A DNA stretch of 64,000 nt from Hydractinia symbiolongicarpus (taxonomy: Eukaryota > Cnidaria > Hydrozoa > Anthoathecata > Hydractiniidae), in contig NC_079885.1 in the NCBI RefSeq assembly GCF_029227915.1, positions 1,054,001 to 1,118,000 of the forward strand, read 5' to 3'. Positions 50,835-63,180 of the stretch are shown here, piece after piece. A model generated the notes under the pieces. The model made no database searches and was not told the DNA's origin. It saw only the letters and a list, made by a program, of their open reading frames with translations. Both the position numbers and the translations under genes were made by a program. How positions within the stretch are numbered: position 1 is the stretch's first letter; every line of letters starts with the position of its first letter.

Positions 50835-53800
50835 AAATTATTTTTTCACCACTAAAACGCATAAGACTTGTAGTTTTTAAAAATGTTTTCATTTTTGATG
50901 AGACGATGAATAAAAGAAGTTTAATCGCCGGCAAACGAAAACCCGCGATTTCCCGTAAATCCCGGGCTTGGCCCGTATAGTCAAAAGTATACAAAGAAAG
51001 TACCCAGGGAGTAAACTCATTTCCCGAACGATTTTTTAAATTACTTTTTCACCACTAAAAGGCATGAGACTTGTAGTTCTCAAAAATATTTTCATTTTTG
51101 ATGAGACGCTGAATAAAAGCAGTTTAATCGCCGGCAAACGAAAACCAGCGATTTCCCTAAATCCCGGGCTTGGCCCGTATAGTCAAAAGTATACAAAGAA
51201 AGTACCCAGGGAGTAAACTCATTTCCCGAACGATTTTTTATATTATTTTTTTACCACTAAACGCATGAGACTTGTAGTTTTCAAAAATGTTTTCATTTTT
51301 GATGAGACGCTTAATGAAAGAGGTTTAATCGCCGGCAAACGAAAACCTGCGATTTCCCGTAAATCCCGGACTCGGCCCGTATAGTCAAAAGTATACAAAG
51401 AAAGTACCCAGGGAGTAAACTCATTTCCCGAACGATTTTTTATATTATTTTTTTACCACTAAACGCATGAGACTTGTAGTTTTCAAAAATATTTTCATAT
51501 TTGATGGGACGCTGAATAAAAGAAGTTTATTCGCCGGCAAACGAAAATCCGCGATTTCCCGTAAATCCCGGACTCGGCCCGTATAGTAAAAAGCATACAA
51601 AGAAAGTACCCAGGGAGTAAACTCATTTCCCGAACGATTTTTTAAATTATTTTTTTACCACTAAAACGCATGAGACTTGTAGTTTTCAAAAATGTGTTCA
51701 TTTTTGATGAGACGCTTAATGAAAGCGGTTTAATCGCCGGAAAAAGAAAACCCGCGATTTCCCGTAAATCCCGGGCTTGGCCCGCATAGTCGAATGTATA
51801 CAATGAAAGTACCCTGTGAATAAACTCATTTCCAGAACGATTTTTTAAATTATTTTTTCACCACTAAAACGCATAAGACTTGTAGTCTTTAAAAATGTTT
51901 TTATTTTTGATGAGACGCTGAATAAAAGAAGTTTAATCGCCGGCAAACGAAAACGCGCGATTTCCCGTAAATCCCGGGTTGGCCCGTATAGTCAAAAGTA
52001 TACAAAGAAAGTACCCATGGAGTAAACTCATTTCCCAAACGATTTTTTAAATTACTTTTTCACCACTAAAACGCATGAGACTTGTAGTTTTTAAAAATGT
52101 TTTCATTTTTGATGAGACGCTGAATAAAAGAAGTTTAATCGCCGGCAAACGAAAACCTGCGATTTCCCGTAAATCCTGGACTCGGCCCGTAGAGTCAAAA
52201 GTATACAAAGAAAGTACACAGGGAGTAAACTCCTTTCCCAAACGATTTTTTAAATTATTATTTCACCACTAAAACGCATGAGACTTGTAGTTTTCAAGAA
52301 TGCTTTCATTTTTGATGAGACGCTGAATAAAAGCAGTTTAATCGCCGGCAAACGAAAACCTGCGATTTCCCGTAAATCCCGGACTCGGCCCGTATAGTCA
52401 AAAGTATACAAAAAAAGTACCCAGGGAGTAAACTCATTTCCAGAACGATTTTTTAAATTATTTTTTTACCACTAAACCCATGGGACTTGTAGTTTTCAAA
52501 AATATTTTCATATTTGATGGGACGCTGAATAAAAGAAGTTTAATCGCCGGCAAACGAAAATCCGCGATTTTCCGTAAATCCCGGACTCGGCCCGTATAGT
52601 CAAAAGTATACAAAGAAAGTACCCAGGGTGTAAACTCATTTCCCGAACGATTTTTTAAATTATTTTTTCACCACTAAAACGCATGAGACTTGTAGTTTTC
52701 AAAAATGTTTTCATTTTTGATGAGACGCTTAATGAAAGAGGTTTAATCGCCGGCAAACGAAATCCCGCGTTTTCCCGTAAATCTGGGGCTTGGCCCGTAT
52801 AGTCGAATGTATACAAAGAAAGTACCCAGGGAGTAAACTCATTTCCCGAACGATTTCTTAATTTTTTTTTTCACCACTAAAACGCGTGAGACTTGTAGTT
52901 TTCAAAAATGTTTTCATTTTTGATAAGACGCTTAATGAAAGATGTTTAATCGCCGGAAAACGAAAACCCGCGATTTCCCGTAAATCCCGGGCTTGGCCGT
53001 ATAGTCAAAAGTATACAAAGAAAGTACCCAGGGAGTCAACTCATTTCCCGAACGATTTTTTATATTATTTTTTTACCACTAAACGCATGAGACTTGTAGA
53101 TTTCAAAAATATTTTCACATTTGATGGGACGCTGAATAAAAGAAGTTTAATCGCCGGCAATCGAAAATCCGCGATTTCCCGTAAACCACGGACTCGGCCC
53201 GTATAGTCAAAAGTATACAAAGAAAGTACCCAGGGAGTAAACTCATTTCCCGAACGATTTTTTAAATTATTTTTTCACCACTAAAACGCATGAGACTTGT
53301 AGTTTTCAAAAATGTTTTCATTTTTGATGAGACGCTTAATGAAAGAGGTTTAATCGCCGGCAAACGAAATCCCGCGTTTTCCGTAAATCCGGGGCTTGGC
53401 CCGTATAGTCGAATGTATACAAAGAAAGTACCCAGGGAGTAAACTCATTTCCCGAACGATTTTTTAAATTTTTTTTTCACCACTAAAACGCATGAGACTT
53501 GTAGTTTTTAAAAATGTTTTCATTTTTGATGAGACGCTTAATGAAAGAGGTTTAATCGCCGGAAAACGAAAACCCGCGATTTCCCGTAAATCCCGGGCTT
53601 GGCCGTATAGTCGAATGTATACAAAGAAAGTACCCTGTGAGTAAACTCATTTCCAGAACGATTTTTTAAATTATTTTTTCACCACTAAAACGCATGAGAC
53701 TTGTAGTTTTCAAGAATGTTTTCATTTTTGATGAGACGCTGAATAAAAGCAGTTTAATCGCCGGCAAACGAAAACCTGCGATTTCCCGTAAATCCTGGAC

Positions 53801-55693
53801 TCGGCCCGTATAGTCAAAAGTATACAAAGAAAGTACCCAGGGAGTAAACTCATTTCCAGAACGATTTTTTAAATTATTTTTTTACCACTAAAACGCATAA
53901 CACTTGTAGTTTTTAAAAATGTTTTCATTTTTGATGAGACGATGAATAAAAGAAGTTTAATCGCCGGCAAACGAAAACCCGCGATTTCCCGTAAATCCCG
54001 GGCTTGGCCCGTATAGTCAAAAGTATAGAAAGAAAGTACCCAGGGAGTAAACTCATTTCCCGAACGATTTTTTAAATTACTTTTTCACCACTAAAAGGCA
54101 TGAGACTTGTAGTTTTCAAAAATATTTTCATTTTTGATGAGACGCTGAATAAAAGCAGTTTAATCGCCGGCAAACGAAAACCAGCGATTTCCCTTATTCC
54201 CGGACTCGGCCCGTATAGTCAAAAGTATACAAAGAAAGTACCCAGGGAGTAAACTCATTTCCAGAACGATTTTTTAAATTATTTTTTCACCACTAAAACG
54301 CATAAGACTTGTAGTTTTTAAAAATGTTTTCATTTTTGATGAGACGCTGAATAAGAGAAGTTTAATCGCCGGCAAACGAAAACCCGCGATTTCCCGTAAA
54401 TCCCGGGCTTGGCCCGTATAGTCAAAAGTATACAAAGAAAGTACCCAGGGAGTAAACTCATTTCCCGAACGATTTTTTATATTATTTTTTTACCACTAAA
54501 CGCATGAGACTTTTAGTTTTCAAAAATGTTTTCATTTTTGATGAGACGCTTAATGAAAGAGGTTTAATCGCCGGCAAACGAAAACCTGCGATTTCCCGTA
54601 AATCCCGGACTCGGCCCGTATAGTCAAAAGTATACAAAGAAAGTACCCAGGGAGTAAACTCATTTCCCGAACGATTTTTTATATTATTTTTTTACCACTA
54701 AACGCATGAGACTTGTAGTTTTCAAAAATATTTTCATATTTGATGGGACGCTGAATAAAAGAAGTTTAATCGCCGGCAAACGAAAACCTGCGATTTCCCG
54801 TAAATCCTGGACTCGGCCCGTATAGTCAAAAGTATACAAAGAAAGTACCCAGGGAGTAAACTCATTTCCAATACGATTTTTGAAATTATTTTTTCACCAC
54901 TAAAACGCATAAGACTTGTAGTTTTTAAAAATGTTTTCATTTTTGATGAGACGATGAATAAAAGAAGTTTAATCGCCGGTAAACGAAAACCCGCGATTTC
55001 CCGTAAATCCCGGGCTTGGCCCGTATAGTCAAAAGTATACAAAGAAAGTACCCAGGGAGTAAACTCATTTCCCGAACGATTTTTTAAATTACTTTTTCAC
55101 CACTAAAAGGCATGAGACTTGTAGTTCTCAAAAATATTTTCATTTTTGATGAGACGCTGAATAAAAGCAGTTTAATCGCCGGCAAACGAAAACCTGCGAT
55201 TTCCCGTAAATCCCGGACTCGGCCCGTATAGTCAAAAGTATACAAAGAAAGTACCCAGGGAGTAAACTCATTTCCCGAACGATTTTTTATATTATTTTTT
55301 TACCACTAAACGCATGAGACTTGTAGTTTTCAAAAATATTTTCATATTTGATGGGACGCTGAATAAAAGAAGTTTATTCGCCGGCAAACGAAAATCCGCG
55401 ATTTCCCGTAAATCCCGGACTCGGCCCGTATAGTAAAAAGCATACAAAGAAAGTACCCAGGGAGTAAACTCATTTCCCGAACGATTTTTTAAATTATTTT
55501 TTTACCACTAAAACGCATGAGACTTGTAGTTTTCAAAAATGTTTTCATTTTTGATGAGACGCTTAATGAAAGCGGTTTAATCGCCGGAAAAAGAAAACCC
55601 GCGATTTCCCGTAAATCCCGGGCTTGGCCCGCATAGTCGAATGTATACAATGAAAGTACCCTGTGAATAAACTCATTTCCAGAACGATTTTTT
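50835..55693. repeat. 24-monomer higher-order unit, copy 2 (4859 bp)
   Basis: Tandem partner of 45976-50834. The identity runs on to 55733, where TAGTCTTTAAAA replaces TAGTTTTTAAAA. From there the array instead matches 51.88-52.46 kb at an offset of 3847 bp, showing that a further exchange truncated a third copy. Confidence 0.88.
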
Positions 55694-58600
55694 AAATTAT
55701 TTTTTCACCACTAAAACGCATAAGACTTGTAGTCTTTAAAAATGTTTTTATTTTTGATGAGACGCTGAATAAAAGAAGTTTAATCGCCGGCAAACGAAAA
55801 CGCGCGATTTCCCGTAAATCCCGGGTTGGCCCGTATAGTCAAAAGTATACAAAGAAAGTACCCATGGAGTAAACTCATTTCCCAAACGATTTTTTAAATT
55901 ACTTTTTCACCACTAAAACGCATGAGACTTGTAGTTTTTAAAAATGTTTTCATTTTTGATGAGACGCTGAATAAAAGAAGTTTAATCGCCGGCAAACGAA
56001 AACCTGCGATTTCCCGTAAATCCTGGACTCGGCCCGTAGAGTCAAAAGTATACAAAGAAAGTACCCAGGGAGTAAACTCCTTTCCCAAACGATTTTTTAA
56101 ATTATTATTTCACCACTAAAACGCATGAGACTTGTAGTTTTCAAGAATGCTTTCATTTTTGATGAGACGCTGAATAAAAGCAGTTTAATCGCCGGCAAAC
56201 GAAAACCTGCGATTTCCCGTAAATCCCGGACTCGGCCCGTATAGTCAAAAGTATACAAAAAAAGTACCCAGGGAGTAAACTCATTTCCAGAACGATTTTT
56301 TAAATTATTTTTTTACCACTAAAACGCATAAGACTTGTAGTTTTTAAAAATGTTTTCATTTTTGATGAGACGATGAATAAAAGAAGTTTAATCGCCGGCA
56401 AACGAAAACCTGCGATTTCCCTAAATCCCGGACTCGGCCCGTATAGTTAAAAGTATACAAAGAAAGTACCCAGGGAGTAAACTCATTTCCAGAACGATTT
56501 TTTAAATTATTTTTTCACCACTAAAACGCATAAGACTTGTAGTTTTTAAAAATGTTTTCATTTTTGATGAGACGCTGAATAAGAGAAGTTTAATCGCCGG
56601 CAAACGAAAACCCGCGATTTCCCGTAAATCCCGGGCTTGGCCCGTATAGTCAAAAGTATACAAAGAAAGTACCCAGGGAGTAAACTCATTTCCCGAACGA
56701 TTTTTTATATTATTTTTTTACCACTAAACGCATGGGACTTGTAGTTTTCAAAAATATTTTCATATTTGATGGGACGCTGAATAAAAGAAGTTTAATCGCC
56801 GGCAAACGAAAATCCGCGATTTTCCGTAAATCCCGGACTCGGCCCGTATAGTCAAAAGTATACAAAGAAAGTACCCAGGGAGTAAACTCATTTCCCGAAC
56901 GATTTTTTAAATTATTTTTTCACCACTAAAACGCATGAGACTTGTAGTTTTTAAAAATGTTTTCATTTTTGATGAGACGCTGAATAAGAGAAGTTTAATC
57001 GCCGGCAAACAAAAACCCGCGATTTCCCGTAAATCCCGGGCTTGGCACGTATAGTCAAAAGTATACAAAGAAAGTACCCAGGGAGTAAACTCATTTCCCG
57101 AACGATTTTTTATATTATTTTTTTACCACTAAACCCATGGGACTTGTAGTTTTCAAAAATATTTTCATATTTGATGGGACGCTGAATAAAAGAAGTTTAA
57201 TCGCCGGCAAACGAAAATCCGCGATTTTCCGTAAATCCCGGACTCGGCCCGTATAGTCAAAAGTATACAAAGAAAGTACCCAGGGTGTAAACTCATTTCC
57301 CGAACGATTTTTTAAATTATTTTTTCACCACTAAAACGCATGAGACTTGTAGTTTTCAAAAATGTTTTCATTTCTGATGAGACGCTTAATGAAAGAGGTT
57401 TAATCGCCGGCAAACGAAATCCCGCGTTTTCCCGTAAATCTGGGGCTTGGCCCGTATAGTCGAATGTATACAAAGAAAGTACCCAGGGAGTAAACTCATT
57501 TCCAGAACGATTTTTTAAATTATTTTTTCACCACTAAAACGCATAAGACTTGTAGTTTTTAAAAATGTTTTCATTTTTGATGAGACGCTGAATAAGAGAA
57601 GTTTAATCGCCGGCAAACGAAAACCCGCGATTTCCCGTAAATCCCGGGCTTGGCCCGTATAGTCAAAAGTATACAAAGAAAGTACCCAGGGAGTAAACTC
57701 ATTTCCCGAACGATTTTTTATATTATTTTTTTACCACTAAACGCATGGGACTTGTAGTTTTCAAAAATATTTTCATATTTGATGGGACGCTGAATAAAAG
57801 AAGTTTAATCGCCGGCAAACGAAAATCCGCGATTTTCCGTAAATCCCGGACTCGGCCCGTATAGTCAAAAGTATACAAAGAAAGTACCCAGGGAGTAAAC
57901 TCATTTCCCGAACGATTTTTTAAATTATTTTTTCACCACTAAAACGCATGAGACTTGTAGTTTTTAAAAATGTTTTCATTTTTGATGAGACGCTGAATAA
58001 GAGAAGTTTAATCGCCGGCAAACAAAAACCCGCGATTTCCCGTAAATCCCGGGCTTGGCACGTATAGTCAAAAGTATACAAAGAAAGTACCCAGGGAGTA
58101 AACTCATTTCCCGAACGATTTTTTATATTATTTTTTTACCACTAAACCCATGGGACTTGTAGTTTTCAAAAATATTTTCATATTTGATGGGACGCTGAAT
58201 AAAAGAAGTTTAATCGCCGGCAAACGAAAATCCGCGATTTTCCGTAAATCCCGGACTCGGCCCGTATAGTCAAAAGTATACAAAGAAAGTACCCAGGGTG
58301 TAAACTCATTTCCCGAACGATTTTTTAAATTATTTTTTCACCACTAAAACGCATGAGACTTGTAGTTTTCAAAAATGTTTTCATTTCTGATGAGACGCTT
58401 AATGAAAGAGGTTTAATCGCCGGCAAACGAAATCCCGCGTTTTCCCGTAAATCTGGGGCTTGGCCCGTATAGTCGAATGTATACAAAGAAAGTACCCAGG
58501 GAGTAAACTCATTTCCCGAACGATTTTTTAAATTATTTTTTCACCACTAAAACGCATGAGACTTGTAGTTTTTAAAAATGTTTTCATTTTTGATGAGACG

Positions 58601-59129
58601 CTGAATAAGAGAAGTTTAATCGCCGGCAAACAAAAACCCGCGATTTCCCGTAAATCCCGGGCTTGGCACGTATAGTCAAAAGTATACAAAGAAAGTACCC
58701 AGGGAGTAAACTCATTTCCCGAACGATTTTTTATATTATTTTTTTACCACTAAACCCATGGGACTTGTAGTTTTCAAAAATATTTTCATATTTGATGGGA
58801 CGCTGAATAAAAGAAGTTTAATCGCCGGCAAACGAAAATCCGCGATTTTCCGTAAATCCCGGACTCGGCCCGTATAGTCAAAAGTATACAAAGAAAGTAC
58901 CCAGGGTGTAAACTCATTTCCCGAACGATTTTTTAAATTATTTTTTCACCACTAAAACGCATGAGACTTGTAGTTTTCAAAAATGTTTTCATTTCTGATG
59001 AGACGCTTAATGAAAGAGGTTTAATCGCCGGCAAACGAAATCCCGCGTTTTCCCGTAAATCTGGGGCTTGGCCCGTATAGTCGAATGTATACAAAGAAAG
59101 TACCCAGGGAGTAAACTCATTTCCCGAAC
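55694..59129. repeat. Region of 5- and 3-monomer amplification
   Basis: After three monomers shared with 51.85-52.46 kb, TTTCTGATGAG monomers occur at 57371, 58384 and 58992. The spacings of 1013 and 608 bp are five and three monomers. Each is preceded by AAACCCATGGGAC and GGCTTGGCACG monomers in constant order. GGCAAACAAAAACC and CGATTTTCCGTAAATCC are further signatures. Confidence 0.82.
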
Positions 59130-59331
59130 GATTTTTTAAATTTTTTTTTCACCACTAAAACGCGTGAGACTTGTAGTTTTCAAAAATGTTTTCATTTTTA
59201 ATGAGACGCTGAATAAAAGAAGTTTAATCGCCGGCAAACGAAAACGCGCGATTTCCCGTAAATCCCGGGTTGGCCCGTATAGTCAAAAGTATACAAAGAA
59301 AGTACCCATGGAGTAAACTCATTTCCCAAAC
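59130..59331. repeat. Chimeric monomer with the switch inside the dyad
   Basis: The left part, AAATTTTTTTTTCACC with ACGCGTGAG and TTCAAAAATGTTTTC, matches the class near 48010 and 61160. The right part, TGAGACGCTGAATAAAAG with AAACGCGCG, GGGTTGGCCC and CCCATGGAG, matches the class near 47050 and 55745. The switch lies between 59193 and 59203. An ATTTTTAATGAG change at the switch is private to this copy. Confidence 0.75.
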
Positions 59332-60160
59332 GATTTTTTAAATTACTTTTTCACCACTAAAACGCATGAGACTTGTAGTTTTTAAAAATGTTTTCATTTT
59401 TGATGAGACGCTGAATAAAAGAAGTTTAATCGCCGGCAAACGAAAACCTGCGATTTCCCGTAAATCCTGGACTCGGCCCGTAGAGTCAAAAGTATACAAA
59501 GAAAGTACCCAGGGAGTAAACTCCTTTCCCAAACGATTTTTTAAATTATTATTTCACCACTAAAACGCATGAGACTTGTAGTTTTCAAGAATGCTTTCAT
59601 TTTTGATGAGACGCTGAATAAAAGCAGTTTAATCGCCGGCAAACGAAAACCTGCGATTTCCCGTAAATCCCGGACTCGGCCCGTATAGTCAAAAGTATAC
59701 AAAAAAAGTACCCAGGGAGTAAACTCATTTCCAGAACGATTTTTTAAATTATTTTTTTACCACTAAAACGCATAAGACTTGTAGTTTTTAAAAATGTTTT
59801 CATTTTTGATGAGACGATGAATAAAAGAAGTTTAATCGCCGGCAAACGAAAACCTGCGATTTCCCTAAATCCCGGACTCGGCCCGTATAGTTAAAAGTAT
59901 ACAAAGAAAGTACCCAGGGAGTAAACTCATTTCCAGAACGATTTTTTAAATTATTTTTTCACCACTAAAACGCATAAGACTTGTAGTTTTTAAAAATGTT
60001 TTCATTTTTGATGAGACGCTGAATAAGAGAAGTTTAATCGCCGGCAAACGAAAACCCGCGATTTCCCGTAAATCCCGGGCTTGGCCCGTATAGTCAAAAG
60101 TATACAAAGAAAGTACCCAGGGAGTAAACTCATTTCCCGAACGATTTTTTATATTATTTT
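59332..60160. repeat. Third occurrence of the 55.9-56.7 kb monomer string
   Basis: Offset 3444 from 55888-56716. It carries the same CGTAGAGTC, CTCCTTTCCC, AAGAATGCTTTC, ACAAAAAAAGTACC, GATTTCCCTAAATCC and CGTATAGTTAAAAG signatures in order. Near 60150 one extra monomer is inserted relative to the partner, shifting the offset to 3647. Confidence 0.8.
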
Positions 60161-63100
60161 TTCACCACTAAAACGCATGAGACTTGTAGTTTTTAAAAAT
60201 GTTTTCATTTTTGATGAGACGCTGAATAAGAGAAGTTTAATCGCCGGCAAACGAAAACCCGCGATTTCCCGTAAATCCCGGGCTTGGCCCGTATAGTCAA
60301 AAGTATACAAAGAAAGTACCCAGGGAGTAAACTCATTTCCCGAACGATTTTTTATATTATTTTTTTACCACTAAACGCATGGGACTTGTAGTTTTCAAAA
60401 ATATTTTCATATTTGATGGGACGCTGAATAAAAGAAGTTTAATCGCCGGCAAACGAAAATCCGCGATTTTCCGTAAATCCCGGACTCGGCCCGTATAGTC
60501 AAAAGTATACAAAGAAAGTACCCAGGGAGTAAACTCATTTCCCGAACGATTTTTTAAATTATTTTTTCACCACTAAAACGCATGAGACTTGTAGTTTTTA
60601 AAAATGTTTTCATTTTTGATGAGACGCTGAATAAGAGAAGTTTAATCGCCGGCAAACAAAAACCCGCGATTTCCCGTAAATCCCGGGCTTGGCCCGTATA
60701 GTCAAAAGTATACAAAGAAAGTACCCAGGGAGTAAACTCATTTCCCGAACGATTTTTTATATTATTTTTTTACCACTAAACCCATGGGACTTGTAGTTTT
60801 CAAAAATATTTTCATATTTGATGGGACGCTGAATAAAAGAAGTTTAATCGCCGGCAAACGAAAATCCGCGATTTTCCGTAAATCCCGGACTCGGCCCGTA
60901 TAGTCAAAAGTATACAAAGAAAGTACCCAGGGTGTAAACTCATTTCCCGAACGATTTTTTAAATTATTTTTTCACCACTAAAACGCATGAGACTTGTAGT
61001 TTTCAAAAATGTTTTCATTTCTGATGAGACGCTTAATGAAAGAGGTTTAATCGCCGGCAAACGAAATCCCGCGTTTTCCCGTAAATCTGGGGCTTGGCCC
61101 GTATAGTCGAATGTATACAAAGAAAGTACCCAGGGAGTAAACTCATTTCCCGAACGATTTTTTAAATTTTTTTTTCACCACTAAAACGCGTGAGACTTGT
61201 AGTTTTCAAAAATGTTTTCATTTTTGATAAGACGCTTAATGAAAGATGTTTAATCGCCGGAAAACGAAAACCCGCGATTTCCCGTAAATCCCGGGCTTGG
61301 CCGTATAGTCAAAAGTATACAAAGAAAGTACCCAGGGAGTCAACTCATTTCCCGAACGATTTTTTATATTATTTTTTTACCACTAAACGCATGAGACTTG
61401 TAGATTTCAAAAATATTTTCACATTTGATGGGACGCTGAATAAAAGAAGTTTAATCGCCGGCAATCGAAAATCCGCGATTTCCCGTAAACCACGGACTCG
61501 GCCCGTATAGTCAAAAGTATACAAAGAAAGTACCCAGGGAGTAAACTCATTTCCCGAACGATTTTTTAAATTATTTTTTTACCACTAAAACGCATAAGAC
61601 TTGTAGTTTTTAAAAATGTTTTCATTTTTGATGAGACGATGAATAAAAGAAGTTTAATCGCCGGCAAACGAAAACCTGCGATTTCCCTAAATCCCGGACT
61701 CGGCCCGTATAGTTAAAAGTATACAAAGAAAGTACCCAGGGAGTAAACTCATTTCCAGAACGATTTTTTAAATTATTTTTTCACCACTAAAACGCATAAG
61801 ACTTGTAGTTTTTAAAAGTGTTTTTATTTTTGATGAGACGCTGAATAAGAGAAGTTTAATCGCCGGCAAACGAAAACCCGCGATTTCCCGTAAATCCCGG
61901 GCTTGGCCCGTATAGTCAAAAGTATACAAAGAAATTACCCAGGGAGTAAACTCATTTCCCGAACGATTTTTTATATTATTTTTTTACCACTAAACGCATG
62001 GGACTTGTAGTTTTCAAAAATATTTTCATATTTGATGGGACGCTGAATAAAAGAAGTTTAATCGCCGGCAAACGAAAATCCGCGATTTTCCTTAAATCCC
62101 GGACTCGGCCCGTATAGTCAAAAGTATACAAAGAAAGTACCCAGGGAGTAAACTCATTTCCCGAACGATTTTTTAAATTATTTTTTCACCACTAAAACGC
62201 ATGAGACTTGTAGTTTTTAAAAATGTTTTCATTTTTGATGAGACGCTGAATAAGAGAAGTTTAATCGCCGGCAAACAAAAACCCGCGATTTCCCGTAAAT
62301 CCCGGGCTTGGCCCGTATAGTCAAAAGTATACAAAGAAAGTACCCAGGGAGTAAACTCATTTCCCGAACGATTTTTTATATTATTTTTTTACCACTAAAC
62401 CCATGGGACTTGTAGTTTTCAAAAATATTTTCATATTTGATGGGACGCTGAATAAAAGAAGTTTAATCGCCGGCAAACGAAAATCCGCGATTTTCCGTAA
62501 ATCCCGGACTCGGCCCGTATAGTCAAAAGTATACAAAGAAAGTACCCAGGGTGTAAACTCATTTCCCGAACGATTTTTTAAATTATTTTTTCACCACTAA
62601 AACGCATGAGACTTGTAGTTTTCAAAAATGTTTTCATTTCTGATGAGACGCTTAATGAAAGAGGTTTAATCGCCGGCAAACGAAATCCCGCGTTTTCCCG
62701 TAAATCTGGGGCTTGGCCCGTATAGTCGAATGTATACAAAGAAAGTACCCAGGGAGTAAACTCATTTCCCGAACGATTTTTTAAATTTTTTTTTCACCAC
62801 TAAAACGCGTGAGACTTGTAGTTTTCAAAAATGTTTTCATTTTTGATAAGACGCTTAATGAAAGATGTTTAATCGCCGGAAAACGAAAACCCGCGATTTC
62901 CCGTAAATCCCGGGCTTGGCCGTATAGTCAAAAGTATACAAAGAAAGTACCCAGGGAGTCAACTCATTTCCCGAACGATTTTTTATATTATTTTTTTACC
63001 ACTAAACGCATGAGACTTGTAGATTTCAAAAATATTTTCACATTTGATGGGACGCTGAATAAAAGAAGTTTAATCGCCGGCAATCGAAAATCCGCGATTT

Positions 63101-63180
63101 CCCGTAAACCACGGACATAGTCCCGTAAACCACGGACATAGTCAAAAGTATACAAAGAAAGTACCCAGGGAGTAAACTCA
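60161..63180. repeat. 8-monomer higher-order unit (1619 bp), two copies
   Basis: About 60200-61560 recurs at about 61820-63180. TTTCTGATGAG lies at 61018 and 62637, and the AAACGCGTGAG / TTGATAAGAC / GGCAATCG pair recurs at the same spacing. The second copy has small private changes: GTGTTTTTATTTTTG near 61819, AAATTACCC near 61934, CCTTAAATCC near 62090, and a 21-bp duplication at 63101. Confidence 0.83.
63101..63142. repeat. 21-bp tandem duplication inside a monomer
   Basis: Bases 63101-63121 and 63122-63142 are identical and begin CCCGTAAACCACGGACATAG. In the partner monomers (near 48322, 53181 and 61481) this place reads CACGGACTCGGCCCGTATAG. Here TCGGCCCGT was lost and the resulting segment doubled. 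It is unique in the window. Confidence 0.9.
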
